From Pelagophyceae sp. CCMP2097 (taxonomy: Eukaryota; Sar; Pelagophyceae): a stretch of 21,039 nucleotides of DNA. The translations under genes and the position numbers were made by a program. Positions 17,609 to 21,039 of the stretch are shown here, piece after piece. The stretch's first letter is position 1, and every line of letters begins with the position of its first letter. The DNA lies in the NCBI GenBank assembly GCA_026770575.1, contig MU657202.1, positions 1 through 21,039 on the forward strand, written 5' to 3'. Under the pieces are notes generated by a model. It did no database searches. It had not been told where the DNA came from and saw only the letters and a list, made by a program, of their open reading frames with translations.

Positions 17609-18735
17609 CATGGCGTCGTCGTCGTCGCAGAGCATGACGTCGTGCGGCGCCGCGGGGAAGAAGCGGGCCTCTGCGCCGACGAAGTTGGCCGTCTCGAGCA
17701 CGGCTTCTTCCTACGAAAAGTGCTCGCGACGCGCCGAGGTCCGACGACGACGACGCACGTCGACGATAAAGTCGAGCTCGGCGCCGAAGACGCTTATCTT
17801 TGGCAGATCGTCTTCCGCGAGCCACCTTGCTCGGCCGCCCTTCTCCGGTGTCGGTAGAGTCCTCATGTAGTCCCCGAGGTCCAACCCAACCGTCGAGTCG
17901 GCCTTGAACTTGGCCATGTACTGCAGACATGTGCCTTCCTCGAGCTGGCCGCCGAAGAAGACTCGTTGCGCGTCTTGGATGTCGGAGCACGCCGTTTTCA
18001 TGGCGAAAGCGCGAGTGATTCGAAAAGCGTCAATCGGCGACCGGAACACGACGCGCCGCGTCATGCCGCCTGATCAAGCCGTATGCACCGGACCGCGTCA
18101 AATCCCACGCACCGTTGCCCGACGGCGGCACGGAGCAGAGGAGCGAAACGGACTGCGCGTTTGCGCGGAAATGTCTTCGGTCGAGCAAGTCGAAGAGCAC
18201 GGGCCCCCCAAACGAGTGCGCCACGAACGAGGCTCTCCAGTCCGAACCGAGCAACGCCTCCGTCGCGGCGAGGACGTCGTCCGCGTGCTGGCGGACCGTG
18301 ACCTTTGCATCGGCGCACGGCGACGGCGACGTGCCGCGCAAGGAGAGCGCGTGCACCTCCAGACCGTGCGCCTCGCTGAAGCGAGGGAGCCTGAGTCGCG
18401 TAAAGTCGCGCGGCTGAGTGTGTCGCTGCGTGGCGCTCCGGCGCAGAAAGGGGTGCGACGGCCGCAGACCGACGCACCATCTTTCCGACCAGCACCAGGC
18501 AGAGTGGAAGGTGCCGTGCACGAAGATCACCGGCGGCCTGCGATCCCGCTCGCGAAGGGCGAAGGGATCGCGCAAGGCACCTGGTGGAGGCAACTGCGGG
18601 GAACGAGCTGAGGCACTGCAGTATCTGCCCACCGCCGACGTCGACGAACCGCTCCGTGACCGCCACGCGCTCCCGGACCGGCGACAGCGCCGCCGCGACC
18701 GCGACCGCCGCCGCAACCCGCGCGAGCCACCGCAT
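17582..18735 (-). CDS. Alpha/beta-hydrolase with signal peptide
   Basis: Exons 18735-18617, 18537-18478, 18390-18113, 18069-17759 and 17710-17582 join in phase (introns of 79, 87, 43 and 48 nt; three donors are GTGCGT) to give 298 residues. The N-terminus MRWLARVAAAVAVAAALSP looks like a signal peptide. PPVIFVHGTFHSAWCW is the oxyanion-hole strand. The nucleophile is Ser119 in AHSFGG; the acid is Asp252 or Asp256 (LDFIVD, ending exon 4); the catalytic His279 is in APHDVML. The triad is complete. The region after the nucleophile (LLCSVPPSGNG, then FRITRAFAMK) resembles plant and cyanobacterial hydrolases of unsettled substrate. Without splicing the frame breaks near 18065, which could be mistaken for a frameshift. 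Secreted, ER or plastid location is possible. Confidence 0.87.
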
Positions 18736-19240
18736 GGCACTTGGACGCGGGGGGCCGCGCGGGGGCCGGGCCAAGATCGTACGATGGCCCCTGACCTTGC
18801 ACTTACACTCAAGGCTCCTCGCGGTCGTCACACGTCGGTCAGTCCACCAGACAACCGGTGCGGTCGGTCTACAAGTCGGCCGTCGCGAGTCCATCTCGAT
18901 TTGCGGTCTGTAGACTCTGCAAGCGTTTGTATCATAGGGCACTCGCGCGAGGAGCCTTGTCCGCGTCGCCCGCGCGCCAGTTTTGGGCGACCGGGCATCG
19001 GAACTCGGCGACTCGCTCGTCGGCGGGCCACCGCTCGCCGACGAGGCCGACGCCGACGCCGAGCCGGCTCAGACGCCGCTGCGGCCACCGTGACGCAGGC
19101 ATACGGTGCGTCGACAGCCGCCTAATCCAAGCCGATTGCGGCAGCCTTGAGGCATTTTAATGTACGATTGTTTCCTGTGACTCCGAAGGAGCCCGTGGGG
19201 CAGGCCACAAGCGACCGGCCGGTCGAGAAACGCGTTGGGA
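18736..19240. other. Intergenic region with an unresolved coding-like patch
   Basis: 505 bp between the hydrolase start (minus) and the edge of the right duplication arm. It should hold the hydrolase promoter. On the plus strand, about 19005-19093, one frame has coding-like codons and a very acidic product (ADEADADAEPAQTPLRPP, then TGA), but no start or partner exon is identified. It may be the remnant of a gene cut by the duplication, like 1547-1825 on the other side. Confidence 0.35.
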
Positions 19241-20710
19241 CGCCGGGACCGCGGGGTCGGAGAATCATAATTCCACATCATTTATGCGCCCTTGTGGCAT
19301 GATCTCGATGGCACAGAAAGGACGGCGAGTTCGTTCGCGGTCCTCATCGGAACCCTGGGGCCCGGCGGCACTTGTCCAGGAACTCTGCGATCTTCTTCCG
19401 CGCGAAAATGTTCGGCACGAGGTCGAGGCTCGAGAGAGCTTCGTTCGTCAGAGGAGATGTCGACGCGCCTGTGACAACGACGGGGTGAAGGACCGCCGCG
19501 AATCAACGCCATCGATCCGCGCGCACGCACCCGTCGCGAACCACTGCTCGATGCAGCATCGCTCGTACGTGTGCCCGTCGCGCGCGAAGACGGGGTCTTT
19601 CATCAACTCGCTCGAGATGGGGCACATGAAGTCTTCGTCGACGTCGCGATGCGCGTCCCTCAGGCGCGCGAGCTCGGCGCGGTGCTCGTGCAGCTCGGCC
19701 TCGAGGACGGCCTAGGGATGCCCAGAGTCCTTTTCAATTGACGGCATCGCCCTCCTCCTCCGACTTACCTGCGCCGAGAGCAGCTGCTGTGACTTGTGGC
19801 ACGAGCGCACGGCAGAGAGTATCTTCGACCTCGATGCGAGGGGGATGCCCATGTCGCGCATGTCGCCCGGCTCAAGGTAAAGCAGCGTGCTGTCATCAAT
19901 CTCATGTTCTCGGAAGACCGCCAGCAGCGACCCGAGGCCGAGCGACTCGAGCAGCGCGACGGTCTTCGCGTCGTCGAAGTCGCCCGGCGGCGGCGGCGCT
20001 TCGACCAGGCGAGTATGCTCGTCGTCGCACGTCTCGGTCTTCACTTCCTCGACGCTGGGGCTCGCCGCGTCGCCTGCTTGCGAGGACTCGTCGATGTGCA
20101 TCGCTGCTTCGTCGTTGTCGTCGACGGCGGGAGGCTCACTCGGGAGAGTGCGGCTCTGCGTCAAGGCTCCTTGCGGCTCGCCCGAGGTCGTCGTTGTCGT
20201 CGTCGCGGCGTCGGCGTCCTCGTGCATCGTCCGACGCACCGCCCCCGGCTCGCTCTTCTCGCGCCGTCGCGTGGTCGTCGTCGAGCGCGGCTGCGACGGC
20301 ACGCCGTTGCGTCTCACAGCTTGGTCCGAGCCAGCGTCCCTCAGCAAGTTGAGGTACGCTCCGTCGGCCCTGGTCACCCTGCCCCCCGCGCCGCGCGCCC
20401 AGTAGAGCGCCCAAGATCCTAAAAACGTGACGACCAGCGAGAAGAGCGCGATGGCCCTTCCGCGCATGGGGCCCACCGTGGCGAGCAGTTCAATTGCCGC
20501 CATGCAATCGGCTCGGAGCAACGAGGTGAGCACTGCCAAGTGCCCCCCAAAGGCTGCCGCGCACGCATCGCAGCCCAACGCTTCCAAGAACATGTCGAAG
20601 GCGTCTTGGCCCAACTGGGCGGTGGCGTGCGCTGGCGTCCTGCCGTCGTGCGTCGCCCGATTCAAATCGGCGCCGCTTTTGATGAGCCTTTCGACGACGT
20701 CGATGTGGCC
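19241..20710 (-). repeat. Right arm of a large inverted duplication
   Basis: Reverse-complement match to 1-1583. It ends at CGCCGGG (19241-19247), about 100 bp past the U-box gene stop. Relative to the left arm it lacks part of two ankyrin repeats and 30 bp after intron 1, and has small substitutions elsewhere. Intron 2 is 62 nt in both arms. Confidence 0.9.
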
Positions 20711-21039
20711 GTCCTCCGCGGCCCGATATAGCGGCGTCGTCCCGTCAGCCGACGCGTCGTTAACATCTTTTGCGCCCGCGGCGATGAGCGGGTCGACGAC
20801 ATCGGTTTGGCCGCACTGCGCTGCGAACAATAAGGGCGTCCACCCGTCGACCATCGCCTGGTCCACGGCGGCGCCGTGGGCGATGAGCAGGCAGACGAGG
20901 CCCGCGTGGCCATTCTCCGCTGCGATGAATAAGGGCGTCGCCCCGTCGTCCATCGCCTGGTCCACGGCGGCGCCGTGGTCGAGGAGCAGGCCGACGGCGC
21001 CCATGTGGCCGTTCAGCGCTGCGAAGAATAAGGGCGTCG
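19344..21039 (-). CDS. Ankyrin / membrane helix / SAM / U-box E3 ligase, right copy (5' end outside window)
   Basis: Exons 21037-19769, 19711-19531 and 19468-19344 join in phase (introns of 57 and 62 nt, donors GTAAGT and GTGCGT) for about 524 visible residues. The frame is open to the window edge; a Met at 21004 is internal to an ankyrin repeat, not the start. Five or six ankyrin repeats (TPLLFAAQCGQTDVV type) are followed by one hydrophobic helix, an acidic linker, a SAM domain and a U-box identical in key residues to the left copy. Compared with the left copy, one ankyrin unit is collapsed (DACAAAFGGHL) and part of the next is missing (RADCMAAIELL), and AVLDGAAQHQ is absent at the start of exon 2. 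All differences keep the frame, so the gene looks functional. Confidence 0.88.
20851..20978 (-). repeat. Exact 29-bp repeats, 99 bp apart, within ankyrin units
   Basis: CCATCGCCTGGTCCACGGCG plus nine further bases is identical at 20851-20879 and 20950-20978. The 99-bp spacing equals one 33-residue ankyrin repeat. Third-position identity shows recent unit duplication or conversion. Confidence 0.85.

Noticed and set aside
18030..18112. Frameshift in the hydrolase gene
   Set aside because: A 43-nt intron with donor GTGCGT and acceptor ATCAG explains the frame change and restores SGNGGMTRRV.
1..21039. A prokaryotic defence island, prophage or giant-virus segment
   Set aside because: Spliceosomal introns occur throughout, the genes are eukaryotic housekeeping or scaffold types, and no viral structural or replication genes are seen.

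Overview
This window looks like nuclear DNA from a small, GC-rich, gene-dense single-celled eukaryote. Every confident gene except the two single-exon or doubtful loci is interrupted by short spliceosomal introns (38 to 149 nt, mostly 43 to 96). About half of their donors read GTGCG, and several acceptors read CTAG/G. Gene content (ankyrin/SAM/U-box, MYND/Sel1, LRR proteins, plant-type AlaX, mitochondrial peptidase) fits a marine alga. A stramenopile such as a pelagophyte is my best guess, but it is only an inference. I see no bacterial, plasmid, phage or CRISPR features, no rRNA or tRNA, and no intact transposon.

Layout, left to right. 1-1480 (+): 3' part of an ankyrin / membrane-helix / SAM / U-box ubiquitin-ligase gene, followed by an orphan coding remnant (1547-1825). 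1857-5227 (-): a large PDZ-containing protein with duplicated beta-rich modules. 5531-6608 (-): alanyl-tRNA editing protein of the plant AlaX type. 7138-7638 (-): small protein with a signal-like N-terminus. 7937-9284 (-): a RIMOC1/UPF0600-family protein. 9435-11841 (+): mitochondrial intermediate peptidase, sharing a 150-bp divergent promoter region with the RIMOC1-like gene. 12490-14078 (+): LRR protein. 14318-15369 (-): MYND/RING-like/Sel1 protein. 15486-17560 (+): Cys/His-rich N-terminus apparently spliced to a SAM-dependent methyltransferase. 17582-18735 (-): alpha/beta hydrolase with a signal peptide, tail to tail with the methyltransferase. 19344-21039 (-): a second, inverted copy of the ankyrin/SAM/U-box gene, running off the right edge.

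The most striking structural point is that near-identical U-box genes sit at both ends in inverted orientation, both pointing inward, with about 17.7 kb of single-copy genes between. Their shared sequence stops abruptly about 100 bp after each stop codon. The genes in between do not form one pathway; several are ordinary organelle or quality-control functions (MIPEP, tRNA editing, a RIMOC1-like factor, ubiquitin ligases). Other points of interest are three or four apparent GC-AG introns, a tandem repeat that creates two equivalent in-frame splice acceptors, a short repeat shared between an exon and an intergenic region, and a strong intergenic hairpin. All exon joins were made by hand from reading frame, splice signals and family knowledge. 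No transcript or database search was available.
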